DNA of 64,000 bases from Mucilaginibacter agri (GTDB taxonomy: Bacteria > Bacteroidota > Bacteroidia > Sphingobacteriales > Sphingobacteriaceae). The notes under the pieces are model-generated. The model saw only the letters and a list, made by a program, of their open reading frames with translations. It searched no databases and had not been told where the DNA came from. The position numbers and the translations under genes are program-made. This document shows, one piece after another, positions 1 through 8,037 of the stretch (the stretch's first letter is position 1; the number at the start of each line of letters is the position of its first letter). Location: assembly GCF_009928685.1 (NCBI RefSeq), contig NZ_WWEO01000042.1:1-64000 (forward strand), in the 5' to 3' direction.

Positions 1-121
1 CCTAATCAACCTAATCAACCTAATCAACCTAATCAACCTAATCAACCTAATCAACCTAATCAACCTAATCAACCTAATCAACCTAATCAACCTAATCAAC
101 CTAATCAACCTAATCAACCTA
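1..121. repeat. 9-bp tandem repeat, about 13 copies
   Basis: The unit CCTAATCAA (TTGATTAGG on the other strand) is repeated without interruption from the window edge to the stop codon of the next gene. The array may continue to the left of the window. It lies directly downstream of the minus-strand gene that ends at 122. Related but degenerate TTGATTAAG/TTGATTAGG units occur near 6628-6736. Function unknown; a variable-number array is the simplest reading. Confidence 0.95.
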
Positions 122-313
122 CTATTCCCCTGTATCCGGTTGATAATCGAGGTCAAATTCAAGATCGTCAGCGTCGTATTGGCTTATATTGCCCGAATCG
201 AGTTTTATCTCAACGGCATCGTCTTCGTTCATTTGTTGTATATTCACTATACCCTTCTCGTTGGTACCGGCAATAATTACTGCATCGCCGTACTCAAATA
301 ATCCGTCTTTCAT
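122..313 (-). CDS. Small acidic hypothetical protein
   Basis: A 63-residue protein rich in Asp and Glu, with no signal peptide or membrane segment. I do not recognise the family. The beginning (LFEYGDAVIIAG...GIVNIQQM) looks like a small beta-barrel of the kind seen in KOW or SH3-like modules, but this is only an impression. The C-terminal half (DADDLEFDLDY) is strongly acidic. It is probably real: the composition is protein-like and no longer frame competes with it. Its stop codon directly abuts the tandem repeat. Confidence 0.55.
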   Translation of the reverse strand: MKDGLFEYGDAVIIAGTNEKGIVNIQQMNEDDAVEIKLDSGNISQYDADDLEFDLDYQPDTGE

Positions 314-377
314 AATAGTTTAGTCTATTAGCAAACCAACAGATCCTGAAGAAAAAAGTTTATTTAATAACCAATAA

Positions 378-1376
378 CTATTGAGATAGGTGTTTTTTCC
401 GCGAAGCCGGTAATACGGTATTCACCTGTTCAACACGGTTGTTAATCACCATCAGTGTGCGGTCCAGTTCTTCAGCGCTGGCTTTAAGCATTTTTAAGGC
501 GTTTTCAAAGTACTCGTACCCTATAAGGTCGTCTTCGAGCGAGTTAACGATACCCATAATATTGGCAATGGGTTTACGGATAATGTGCGAGTTGATATAG
601 GCAATTTCGTCCAGGTGCTTGTTTTTAAGCTGTATCTGCTCGGCATCACGTTTTTGGCCCGTAATGTCCTGAAAATATATTGTAAGGCCGTTAGCGCCTG
701 GGTATGCTGTTATACAAAGCCATTTATCGTAGCGGTCCAGGTAAATTTCAAAAGTCGATTTATCGCCGGTATGCATCACCTCTTTAAGGCGCTGAAATAA
801 CTCATGGCCTTTACCATGCGGGCATATTTTCCAAAACAGTTTACCAACGGCTGTTTCTTTGGGGATACTAAAAGTACTTTCGGCTTCTTTATTCCAATAA
901 GTAATGCGCCATTTCGGATCTATGGTAATAAAACCATCGGTAATGCTTTCGAGGGTTTGGTAAATGCGCACCCAGGCATCGTTAATTTTCTGGTCTTTAA
1001 CCCGTTGTTCAGTTATGTCGTTAATCAATACCATGCGGCAGGCTTTCTGATGAAACATAACACGATAGGAGGTAATTTGTACATAGATGCAGGTGCCGTT
1101 CTTCTTGATATGGGTAAGGTTTTTAGTAACAGTTTCATTGTGTTTTATCCGTTTAACCATGGCCTTCATGTCCGCATGTTCATCTTTCGGCCTGATATCT
1201 TTGAGCGTTATCTGCAAAAACTCCTGGTAAGTATAACCATAATGCTTAATAGCCGCTTCGTTCACCAGCAGAAATCGCAGTGTATCAACATCCACAATCC
1301 ACATCGGGTGTGGGTTCTGATGAAACAGGATCTCGAAGCTGATATCCGCTTCATTTATGGCTAATTGGTCGTCCAT
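378..1376 (-). CDS. Double-PAS sensor protein with an orphan histidine-kinase-like helix region
   Basis: A 332-residue cytoplasmic protein. PAS domain 1 spans roughly residues 12-128 and PAS domain 2 roughly 138-245; each ends in the usual DIT(E/G)Q linker. Residues 246-316 resemble the dimerisation/phosphoacceptor helices of a histidine kinase, with H264 followed by IIRKP in place of the usual HELRTP box. No ATPase domain (N, G1, G2 boxes) follows and the protein ends at residue 332. It may be a signal-input subunit that pairs with other kinases or a degenerate kinase. No response regulator lies next to it. Confidence 0.85.
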   Translation of the reverse strand: MDDQLAINEADISFEILFHQNPHPMWIVDVDTLRFLLVNEAAIKHYGYTYQEFLQITLKDIRPKDEHADMKAMVKRIKHNETVTKNLTHIKKNGTCIYVQITSYRVMFHQKACRMVLINDITEQRVKDQKINDAWVRIYQTLESITDGFITIDPKWRITYWNKEAESTFSIPKETAVGKLFWKICPHGKGHELFQRLKEVMHTGDKSTFEIYLDRYDKWLCITAYPGANGLTIYFQDITGQKRDAEQIQLKNKHLDEIAYINSHIIRKPIANIMGIVNSLEDDLIGYEYFENALKMLKASAEELDRTLMVINNRVEQVNTVLPASRKKHLSQ

Positions 1377-1406
1377 TAGTTTTCAAATTAGGTTAGCTGG
1401 CACGGC

Positions 1407-1431
1407 TTTCGGCACAGTTGCACTGCCGAAA
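1407..1431. promoter_or_regulatory. Hairpin in the leader of the PAS gene
   Basis: Arms TTTCGGCA (1407-1414) and TGCCGAAA (1424-1431) form an 8-bp perfect inverted repeat about 30 bases upstream of the PAS-protein start on the minus strand. There is no U-tract in that direction. It could be a leader hairpin or an operator. Confidence 0.4.
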
Positions 1432-1530
1432 AGGAGATTTGGTTTTAAGGCTTGCTATAAAGTTAATTTCATTTCCTTATATAACAAAGTGAAAAAGATT
1501 ATGTGTCAAAATTTATTTTTAGTTAAAATA

Positions 1531-1564
1531 AAAAGCCCCGTACATGTTATGCACGGGGCTTTTT
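1531..1564. terminator. Intrinsic terminator, T-rich on both strands
   Basis: An inverted repeat, AAAAGCCCCGT...GCACGGGGCTTTT, with A/T runs on both sides. It sits 16 bases beyond the stop codon of the TonB-dependent receptor and would end its minus-strand transcript before the PAS gene. Confidence 0.85.
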
Positions 1565-1579
1565 CACGACGGTGTATCG

Positions 1580-3766
1580 TTATATCTTCACGCCAAAACC
1601 TATATTAAATGTGCGCCCGTCGGCTGGCAAAATGCCGGGGCCAGGGTACATATTAATACGGCGGGTAAAGTATTTGGCATCAAATATATTGTTCACATTA
1701 GCCGTAAAATGATAATGCTTTAAGAAGGTGTAGTTAAACGATGCATCAAAAATGTGATACGCCGGTACTACACCACTGGCGCCTGTAGGGTTAAAGGCGG
1801 TGTTATTGGCATCACTGTAGCTTTTGCCTACATAGCTATATTGCAATGTGGTTACTACATGCTTGCTTAAATAAGTTAGGCCAGCGCGGTCAATCCATTG
1901 CGGCGTTCCTTCGGCCCAGTTGCCAACCAACGAAACATTTTTACCCGATTGAGATATAGCACCACTGGTATAACGTGCATGGTCGTAACTTAATGAGTTA
2001 AAAATCCTCAAATCGCTTGGCGACGAATGGTTGATAGAACGGAGTAAAGAAAGTTCGGTATAAGCTTCGATCCCTTTGGCTACTGCATTACCAATATTGG
2101 TTACATATAGATATGTAGAGTTATTGGCTGCCGTTTCGGTAAGGCTGCCTACGCGGTTACCGTAGTAAACGTAGTATAGGTTAAAATCGTAGTTAAAGAT
2201 ATAGCTTAAGTGGCCACGGTAACCCAAATCGACATTGTATCCTTTGCTATCTTTAAGATTAGGGTCGATAACACTAAGCTGATCGGCAGGGGTAACATTT
2301 GCATAAATGTATGGGCGGTAAGCCTGCGAAATATTACCATATAACTGGCTTGTGCCGGTAAGCTGATACTGCAAACCTGTACCGAATAACGGGAAGTTGC
2401 GGGTTGAATTATAGTTTACCGGGAAGGTTGCATTGTTAATTACACCATTGAGATCTGTTTTGATAATCTCATACCTGAAACCCGGTGTTACCGAAAATTT
2501 AGAAGTGATATTAAATATGTTTTCGGCAAAAGCAGCATAGTTATCAGTGTGCAAATGCAAGTCGATACCATAAGGTTTAATCAGGCTTAGGTCGAAATCT
2601 GTAGCTGTTGTGCCGGTACCTTTTTGGCGACGTTTGGTAGTCTCATCAAAGTAACGGATACCCGCTGTGAAGGTGCTTTTAAGATTGCCTAACTGATAGC
2701 TATGTAATAAACGGGCTTCTGTAGTGAAGCCAGTATAGTAATCGCGGTCGACCTGGCGTGGGTTGTATGATTTGATGCTGGTATTAACCGTATCGGGCAC
2801 GTTAGGATTGGCAATAAACTGTACGCTGTTACGCTGCCCCCAAAGCAAATGTGAAGTAACTTCGAGTTTAGTATTTGGGCTGAAGTTATAGTTAAATAGC
2901 AGGGCAGGGATATTGATCTCCGGGTTAAAGAAATTACGGAACCTGGTCGATTGCCTGTTGTCGGCATTAAATTGCGCATCGGTTAATCCACCTGCAATTT
3001 GCTGACGGTAATCCATTCGCGAAAATTGGAATGCTAAACTGCCCTTATCATTAAACTGGTATTTGATATTGGCGTAGTAAGCCTGATAGTTAAAAGCGGC
3101 GTCAGGTCGCCAGCCATCGCCGGTACGGCTCGAATAGTAGGCGTAATAGCTAATCTTTCCGCTTTTGCCACTAATTGCGTTGTAAGAGTTGAAAAATTTA
3201 TTAGAGCCGGCCGTCTGCTCGCTTTCAAAACCGAATACCTTAGTAGTGTCGGGGTCTTTGATCTTCAGATTCACCATACCACCAAACTGGCTGCCAAATT
3301 GCAACGCTGCTGATCCCCTTACAATCTGGATCTCACCTACGGCCTGCATAGGAGGCGTATAGTGGTCTTCGGGATAACCAAACATATCCGAGTTGGTATT
3401 GTAGCCATTTTGCCTGATATTGGTTTCTATTGAGCGGTGCGTGTCCGTTCCGCGTGTGCCAATATTAAGTTGAAGGCCGGCGCCATCCATATCCCAAACG
3501 TTAACACCGGGTACCTGCGCAAATATCATGCGCGTATTGTTGTTAGCCAGGTTGGCCTTACCTTCGGCAGGTACTACGCTAAATGTTCTTTTACCGGCAA
3601 ATATATTAGTACCACTTACATTGGGAAGGTATTTAGGACGGGTTTCGCGTATCAGTACGCTATCCAGTGTTACGGTATCTTTTAATTTATGTTTTTGCGC
3701 GCTGGCTAATTGTGCAGCACCGAGTAACAGGGCCGATATATATAGTTTTTTGTATAAAAGGGTCAT
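1580..3766 (-). CDS. TonB-dependent outer-membrane receptor, FecA-like
   Basis: About 728 residues from the start chosen here. I chose the internal ATG at 3766 because it places a clean signal peptide (MTLLYKKLYISALLLGAAQ) at the N terminus; an in-frame ATG lies 33 bases upstream. A short TonB-box-like segment (DTVTLDSVLI) precedes the plug domain. The plug carries the FecA-type loop MFGYPEDHYTPP and VRGSAALQFGSQFGGMVN. The rest is a 22-strand-type barrel ending in an aromatic-rich strand (FNIGFGVKI). The likely role is TonB-driven import of an iron chelate, possibly ferric citrate. It follows the 182-residue gene by 78 bases and both probably share a transcript. No CarboxypepD_reg domain, so it is not a SusC. 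Confidence 0.9.
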   Translation of the reverse strand: MTLLYKKLYISALLLGAAQLASAQKHKLKDTVTLDSVLIRETRPKYLPNVSGTNIFAGKRTFSVVPAEGKANLANNNTRMIFAQVPGVNVWDMDGAGLQLNIGTRGTDTHRSIETNIRQNGYNTNSDMFGYPEDHYTPPMQAVGEIQIVRGSAALQFGSQFGGMVNLKIKDPDTTKVFGFESEQTAGSNKFFNSYNAISGKSGKISYYAYYSSRTGDGWRPDAAFNYQAYYANIKYQFNDKGSLAFQFSRMDYRQQIAGGLTDAQFNADNRQSTRFRNFFNPEINIPALLFNYNFSPNTKLEVTSHLLWGQRNSVQFIANPNVPDTVNTSIKSYNPRQVDRDYYTGFTTEARLLHSYQLGNLKSTFTAGIRYFDETTKRRQKGTGTTATDFDLSLIKPYGIDLHLHTDNYAAFAENIFNITSKFSVTPGFRYEIIKTDLNGVINNATFPVNYNSTRNFPLFGTGLQYQLTGTSQLYGNISQAYRPYIYANVTPADQLSVIDPNLKDSKGYNVDLGYRGHLSYIFNYDFNLYYVYYGNRVGSLTETAANNSTYLYVTNIGNAVAKGIEAYTELSLLRSINHSSPSDLRIFNSLSYDHARYTSGAISQSGKNVSLVGNWAEGTPQWIDRAGLTYLSKHVVTTLQYSYVGKSYSDANNTAFNPTGASGVVPAYHIFDASFNYTFLKHYHFTANVNNIFDAKYFTRRINMYPGPGILPADGRTFNIGFGVKI

Positions 3767-3844
3767 GATTTTTAAATAAAATATACGGGCATTGCACACA
3801 AATGTGGCTTAGCCGGTCGAGTAAACGGAAAAGAAGTGGTGGAA

Positions 3845-4393
3845 TCAGGAAACCATTTCCGGGGGCTGCCCCAATACATCGAGGTGCGGACTGACAGCGC
3901 TCGGATTCATATAAACTGGAGCCGGTTTAATAACTAGTATAGAAGGAACTGTTGCTATTTCGCTAGTTAACGGTATATATTTAAAAATCGAGATATTTTT
4001 TAATGGGAGCGTTTGCTTTTTAGCATTTAATGGCGCTTCGCTTACCTCGCGGGCATAAATAATATTAGCATTAATAAGCTTGGTAGTGCGGTAATTGGGC
4101 ACGCACATTACGAATAAAGTATCGCGTGTCATCCGCAGCTTCACGTAGTTGTACCAATTTTCTTGCAGTTGGATAGTGCCGCTAATCCGTTCGAAATGGT
4201 TCCAGTTGTTTATATTAGGGAGGTTAACAGGGATCTTTACCTCAACCAGGTCGGAAGATTTGTAAAGGTTTTTACTAATTTGCTCTTCTTTAAAATGGTT
4301 AGATTGGTAAATGAAATATTGAAACAATACTATATATCCGCCCAGATTGTACAGGTGTATACTGAGTAAAAATATGGCAAAAAGTTTCCTCAT
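3845..4393 (-). CDS. Membrane-anchored periplasmic hypothetical protein linked to the FecA-like receptor
   Basis: 182 residues with an N-terminal hydrophobic segment (about residues 4-28) that serves as an anchor or uncleaved signal, followed by a periplasmic part. The C terminus is Pro-rich (HLDVLGQPPEMVS). I do not recognise a named family. It lies immediately upstream of the TonB receptor in the same orientation, with 78 bases between them, so it may help in uptake or signalling for that receptor. This link is contextual only. Confidence 0.7.
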   Translation of the reverse strand: MRKLFAIFLLSIHLYNLGGYIVLFQYFIYQSNHFKEEQISKNLYKSSDLVEVKIPVNLPNINNWNHFERISGTIQLQENWYNYVKLRMTRDTLFVMCVPNYRTTKLINANIIYAREVSEAPLNAKKQTLPLKNISIFKYIPLTSEIATVPSILVIKPAPVYMNPSAVSPHLDVLGQPPEMVS

Positions 4394-4488
4394 AGGGTTG
4401 CTAACGCAATATTATTGAAAAAATCTTAAAAGATACACTGAGGGTTAAAATTAATTATATTTAGATTTGATAAAAATAACCTTGTCGT

Positions 4489-4683
4489 ATGAACCAATTT
4501 GATAAACAGAACCCCTCGCTTTTCAAGCTTGGAATATTTTATTTCAATAAAAATGACGCTGATTTAATGGTACCCAAAAGAAGCGGACTAGGGTGGACAG
4601 TTAACTTTGCCCATACACGAAGTTGGATATTTACTGGGGTGATAGTAGCTGTAATTCTGGCAGCTGTAATTTATTTATCGTGA
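4489..4683 (+). CDS. DUF5808-like small membrane protein
   Basis: 64 residues. The first part has the DUF5808 pattern: a FYFNKNDADLMVPKR stretch followed by GLGWTVNFAH. A single transmembrane segment (about residues 46-63) closes the protein. DUF5808 domains are often found at the ends of larger membrane proteins; here the domain stands alone. The function is unknown. The 3' end overlaps the convergent gene by 13 bases. Confidence 0.75.
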   Translation: MNQFDKQNPSLFKLGIFYFNKNDADLMVPKRSGLGWTVNFAHTRSWIFTGVIVAVILAAVIYLS

Positions 4684-4904
4684 TAGACACCCCAAACGCA
4701 GTTTGAATATTCACCTGCTGCAAATGTTGCAGTGGCGCCATTAGCTGCAATCTCGTAAACAGGGAATATGTGGTTCTGGCCATAAACAGAATCTTTCACT
4801 TGTATTCTTTTGCCCGTATTAATCCAAGAATAGTCCCATATATTCAAGCCATTAATTTCATAGCGTTCGCCATCATAAATCGTTGTACTTTGATTGAAAA
4901 TCAT
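4671..4904 (-). CDS. Hypothetical protein, 77 residues
   Basis: A small soluble protein with no signal peptide, rich in aromatic residues and Asn (GERYEINGLNIWDYSWINTG). Not recognised. The composition looks protein-like, with a plausible all-beta fold. It converges with the DUF5808-like gene, and their last 13 bases overlap, so either transcript could act against the other. Confidence 0.55.
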   Translation of the reverse strand: MIFNQSTTIYDGERYEINGLNIWDYSWINTGKRIQVKDSVYGQNHIFPVYEIAANGATATFAAGEYSNCVWGVYHDK

Positions 4905-5029
4905 ATGGCTAATATACCAGTATTGTATCCGCTCAATTAAATTGTTTGATTAAACGTATTTTAATATCTCGCTTCCTTTTGGCATTTTTGCGGCATTCGC
5001 TTATAACATAATTTAACGCTTCAAATCAC

Positions 5030-5440
5030 ATGCAATACTGGCTCGTAAAATCAGAACCATTTAAATACAGTTGGGAAAAATTTAATAAGGATGGCCGTAC
5101 CTTTTGGGATGGTGTGCGGAACTACCAGGCGCGTAACAACCTGCGTGAAATGAAGGAGGGCGATTTGGTGCTGTTTTACCATAGCAATGAGGGTAAGGCA
5201 GTGGTAGGGATTGCCAAAGTAGTAAAAGAGGCTTACCAAGACCCAACTACTGATGATAAAAACTGGGTTGTAGTAGATCTTTCGCCGGTTGAGAGCCTGA
5301 AAGTTCCGGTTACGCTCGAAACCATTAAAGCCGATGAGCAATTGAAAGATGTTGGCTTGGTTCGCCAGGGCCGTTTATCGGTAATGGGTATGAAGCAGGA
5401 AGAATTTGACCGTATTGTAGCTTTAGGCTCGGGTGAGTAG
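5030..5440 (+). CDS. EVE domain protein
   Basis: 136 residues that match a single EVE domain: WLVKSEP at the start, FWDGVRNYQARNNL, GDLVLFYHSN and VVGIAKVVKEAY. EVE domains are PUA-like folds that bind modified bases in nucleic acids; bacterial stand-alone members resemble thymocyte nuclear protein 1. The length is normal. It has its own short leader and converges with the macrodomain gene; an inverted repeat lies between the two. Confidence 0.9.
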   Translation: MQYWLVKSEPFKYSWEKFNKDGRTFWDGVRNYQARNNLREMKEGDLVLFYHSNEGKAVVGIAKVVKEAYQDPTTDDKNWVVVDLSPVESLKVPVTLETIKADEQLKDVGLVRQGRLSVMGMKQEEFDRIVALGSGE

Positions 5441-5457
5441 GCTATAAGTTTATAGCG

Positions 5458-5510
5458 CATAGTTCATAGATAGTGGCCGAAATCCAAAATTGCCGGATCT
5501 ATGAACTATG
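5458..5510. repeat. Palindromic intergenic repeat, copy 1
   Basis: Perfect 14-bp arms, CATAGTTCATAGAT (5458-5471) and ATCTATGAACTATG (5497-5510), enclose a loop that contains GGCCGAAAT. The right arm covers the macrodomain stop codon. A relative with the same arms and the GGCCGAAA loop lies at 10901-10967. It may work as a two-way terminator for the convergent genes, but it lacks a T-run. Confidence 0.8.
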
Positions 5511-6039
5511 ATCCGTTACCTAATAAGTCTTTATACAACTGCAAATTTTCGTCGTCGAAACAGATAAATATTACCTGTTTAATTTGTTGGTTGGTTTTTA
5601 AGAAATCGTCTACAGTTTTCACTGCTATTTCTGCCGCTCTATCTTTTGGGAAATGATAAATGCCGGTACTGATGTTGGGGAAGGCAATACTCTCAACGTT
5701 GTATTCTACTGCCAGTTTCAAACTATTTATATAGCAATTGGCCAATAACTGATCTTCGTTTTTATTACCACCATTCCAAACCGGACCAACGGTGTGTATT
5801 ACATATTTGGCGGGCAGTTTGCCGCCGGTTGTAATTACGGCTTCGCCTGTTTTGCAGCCACCTTGCCGGGCTATGATCTTGCGACAATCATCTAATATCT
5901 GGCTTCCGCCTGCGCGATGTATAGCGCCATCTACGCCTCCGCCACCCAACAGGCTGCTGTTGGCTGCGTTTACAATGGCGTCAACCTTTAGTTTAGTAAT
6001 ATCGCCTTGCTGAAGCTGAATTCGTGAGGTAAAGTTCAT
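5506..6039 (-). CDS. Macrodomain protein (O-acetyl-ADP-ribose deacetylase type)
   Basis: 177 residues, one macrodomain of the YmdB/MacroD class. The signature [22 protein letters not shown] spans about residues 25-46, and [14 protein letters not shown] is the second substrate loop. Family members hydrolyse O-acetyl-ADP-ribose and mono-ADP-ribose on proteins. The start ATG fits the family N terminus. It lies 47 bases after the thioesterase gene in the same direction, and the two may be co-transcribed. The cited signature is complete, so the protein should be active. Confidence 0.92.
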   Translation of the reverse strand: MNFTSRIQLQQGDITKLKVDAIVNAANSSLLGGGGVDGAIHRAGGSQILDDCRKIIARQGGCKTGEAVITTGGKLPAKYVIHTVGPVWNGGNKNEDQLLANCYINSLKLAVEYNVESIAFPNISTGIYHFPKDRAAEIAVKTVDDFLKTNQQIKQVIFICFDDENLQLYKDLLGNGS

Positions 6040-6086
6040 AGGTGATAGTTCATGGTTCTTAGTATCTGGAATAGGCCAGAAATTAC

Positions 6087-6611
6087 TTATCCCTTTTGGC
6101 TTTCTATAAACAGCGCTTTTAGCTCTGTAGCATCGTCGGGTTGCATTTTGCCTCCGAGTATCAGGCGTAACTGGCGGCGGCGCAGGGCACCGTCGTATAG
6201 TACCTGTTCATTGGGGGTTTCGGGGGTAAGCTCGGGCACGGCTATCGTGTGACCTTCTTTATCGAGGGCTACAAAGGTGTAATAAGCTTCATTACTTTTT
6301 ATCTTAGTGCCCGATGGCAGATCTTGTGCCCAAACATCCAGGCGCACTTCTACAGAGGTATTAAAACCACGTGTAACTTTTGCTTCTATCATCACAGCAT
6401 CGCCAAGTTTTATCGGGTGCTTAAAAGATACGTTGTCAACAGATGCAGTAACCACCACGCGATTGCAGTGCTTTTGTGCAGCCATGGCTGCGGCAATATC
6501 CATCCAGTACAATAAACGGCCGCCCATCAGGTTGCCAAAGGTGTTGGTATCATTGGGCAATACCAGTTCATTCATTACGGTATAACTATCTGTGGATGTC
6601 TTTTTTAGCAT
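6087..6611 (-). CDS. Acyl-CoA thioesterase (hotdog fold)
   Basis: 174 residues. The hotdog signature [27 protein letters not shown] lies near residues 21-47 and [20 protein letters not shown] near 53-72, as in YciA/BACH-type acyl-CoA thioesterases. These enzymes hydrolyse acyl-CoA to free acid and CoA in the cytoplasm. The C-terminal tail of about 45 residues is longer than in the minimal YciA form. Transcribed towards the macrodomain gene. Confidence 0.9.
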   Translation of the reverse strand: MLKKTSTDSYTVMNELVLPNDTNTFGNLMGGRLLYWMDIAAAMAAQKHCNRVVVTASVDNVSFKHPIKLGDAVMIEAKVTRGFNTSVEVRLDVWAQDLPSGTKIKSNEAYYTFVALDKEGHTIAVPELTPETPNEQVLYDGALRRRQLRLILGGKMQPDDATELKALFIESQKG

Positions 6612-6627
6612 GGCGCAAATATAGCTT

Positions 6628-6736
6628 ATTGGTTGATTAAGTAAATGGTTGATAGGGTTGAATTGTGGTTGAGTAGTTTAAGCGTAGCTGATCAGAACCT
6701 AATCAACTTAATCAACCGCTTAACCATTCAACCAAT
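6628..6736. repeat. Imperfect inverted repeat built from TTGATTA units
   Basis: ATTGGTTGA (6628-6636) and TCAACCAAT (6728-6736) bound a spacer full of GGTTGATTAAG-like and CTAATCAAC-like units. The units resemble the 9-bp array at the left window edge. It fills the gap between the thioesterase and the plug gene; the final bases reach the plug gene's 3' end. Confidence 0.55.
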
Positions 6737-8005
6737 CTATTTCCTCCCCGAGTTGAGCAATCTGTAGCCAATTAATTCTTCCCAGCGTGCACCAGGCGGG
6801 CGGAAGTATACAAGGATCTGATAGTCATTTTCAGTTTCAAAATGATTGCCTTCCAGGGTGGTATAATCAGGCTTGCCATCTTTGTTAACTAATACATATT
6901 GATAATCATACACGCCCTGTTTAAGCGGGGTGTTAAAGAAGTAGCGGCCCTTACCGGCATCCAGGTTCATCCTGCTGCGCTGATCGAGTACGTAGTCATT
7001 AAACTTGCCAACTACATAAACATCCTGGCCGGTTGTGGCACCTGGCATGCCTAAGTTGAAGTAAATTTGGGCATAATCGGCATCTACACGCTGGTCGCTG
7101 CCTTCCTGATTGCGGACGTAGAAGCCCCCGTTGTTATCGTAATTAAAGAGGTAGTTATCGTCAATTCGACTACGGTCGGCTAATAATAAAACTGTGTTTA
7201 CCGTGTCTCGAAATATGCGGGCAATACGTTCCGAATTTAATCTTAATGAACGGGTATCAAAATGTCTATACTCATTACCACCCGGATAATCATTGGCAGA
7301 AATATCGCTGTATAACAACGACGTTCCCCTGATAAATGTAGGACGTGTATTTAACTGGGTGGTTTCGCTCCGTGCATTTTGCATGATGGCCACCCGCACG
7401 TCCCCGTAAGGGTTTTGTATTACAATGCCGTTAAAATCAATCTGGAAATTAATCTTCTGATTGGTTTGGCGTAACGCTACATTGTTTGATGGCGCAATTT
7501 CGGCGGCTATGTTAGCCCTTGGATTTACCACGTAAAATCGGCGTGTAAGAATCGGAGTGCCCGAGTCGCCGTTCTCGTAAACTTTAAGCAAATAATTGCC
7601 GGCTATTTTAGGGGCAACGTTACGGTTCGGCAATACCAATTCATAATGAATGTATTTTTGATAGGTGCTTACCGAGTAGCGGTAGTCCATAATACGGTCT
7701 TCTGTAAAAGAGGTCAGGTATTCGGTAGGAGATATACGCGACGGGTTCCACTGTGCATCGCAATGCTCTATGGTGTAGTTGTAAGTGCGCGTATTGCTGC
7801 CCAGATCGTCAAAAGCTAGTAAAAGCTGCTCGTTAGAGCCCAGCCCAATTACCGGGAAAGAGCCCTCTTTAGCCGTGTTGTAAAACTCAACCGTTTTAAT
7901 GCTTGGTCGATAGACCCGGTTGTCATAGATGACCTGGCTAAAGGACTTTTGGAGAAAAGAAAAAAGACAAAGGACGATCGCGAAACTAAATTGTACTCTT
8001 TTCAT
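6737..8005 (-). CDS. Type IX secretion system plug protein (DUF5103)
   Basis: About 422 residues from the ATG at 8005, chosen because it gives a signal peptide (MKRVQFSFAIVLCLFSFLQ) ending near QKSFSQV. The upstream ATG at 8080 would lie inside the ABC-F gene. The body matches the DUF5103 family: VIYDNRVYRPSIKTVEFYN, the YTIEHCDAQWNPS segment, and a C-terminal E-set-like part with QDVYVVGKFNDY. A member of this family is the plug that closes the SprA translocon of T9SS. The window also holds a T9SS cargo (48.8-53.2 kb), which fits. Starts 32 bases after the ABC-F gene. Confidence 0.85.
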   Translation of the reverse strand: MKRVQFSFAIVLCLFSFLQKSFSQVIYDNRVYRPSIKTVEFYNTAKEGSFPVIGLGSNEQLLLAFDDLGSNTRTYNYTIEHCDAQWNPSRISPTEYLTSFTEDRIMDYRYSVSTYQKYIHYELVLPNRNVAPKIAGNYLLKVYENGDSGTPILTRRFYVVNPRANIAAEIAPSNNVALRQTNQKINFQIDFNGIVIQNPYGDVRVAIMQNARSETTQLNTRPTFIRGTSLLYSDISANDYPGGNEYRHFDTRSLRLNSERIARIFRDTVNTVLLLADRSRIDDNYLFNYDNNGGFYVRNQEGSDQRVDADYAQIYFNLGMPGATTGQDVYVVGKFNDYVLDQRSRMNLDAGKGRYFFNTPLKQGVYDYQYVLVNKDGKPDYTTLEGNHFETENDYQILVYFRPPGARWEELIGYRLLNSGRK

Positions 8006-8037
8006 CCTTTGTCTTTTCTCCTTAAGCTCTATGGTTA

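Noticed and set aside
1..121. Possible CRISPR array
   Set aside because: The units are 9 bases and directly joined, with no spacers.
804..1364. Plus-strand frame of 186 codons
   Set aside because: It overlaps the PAS gene antisense and has no recognisable domain.
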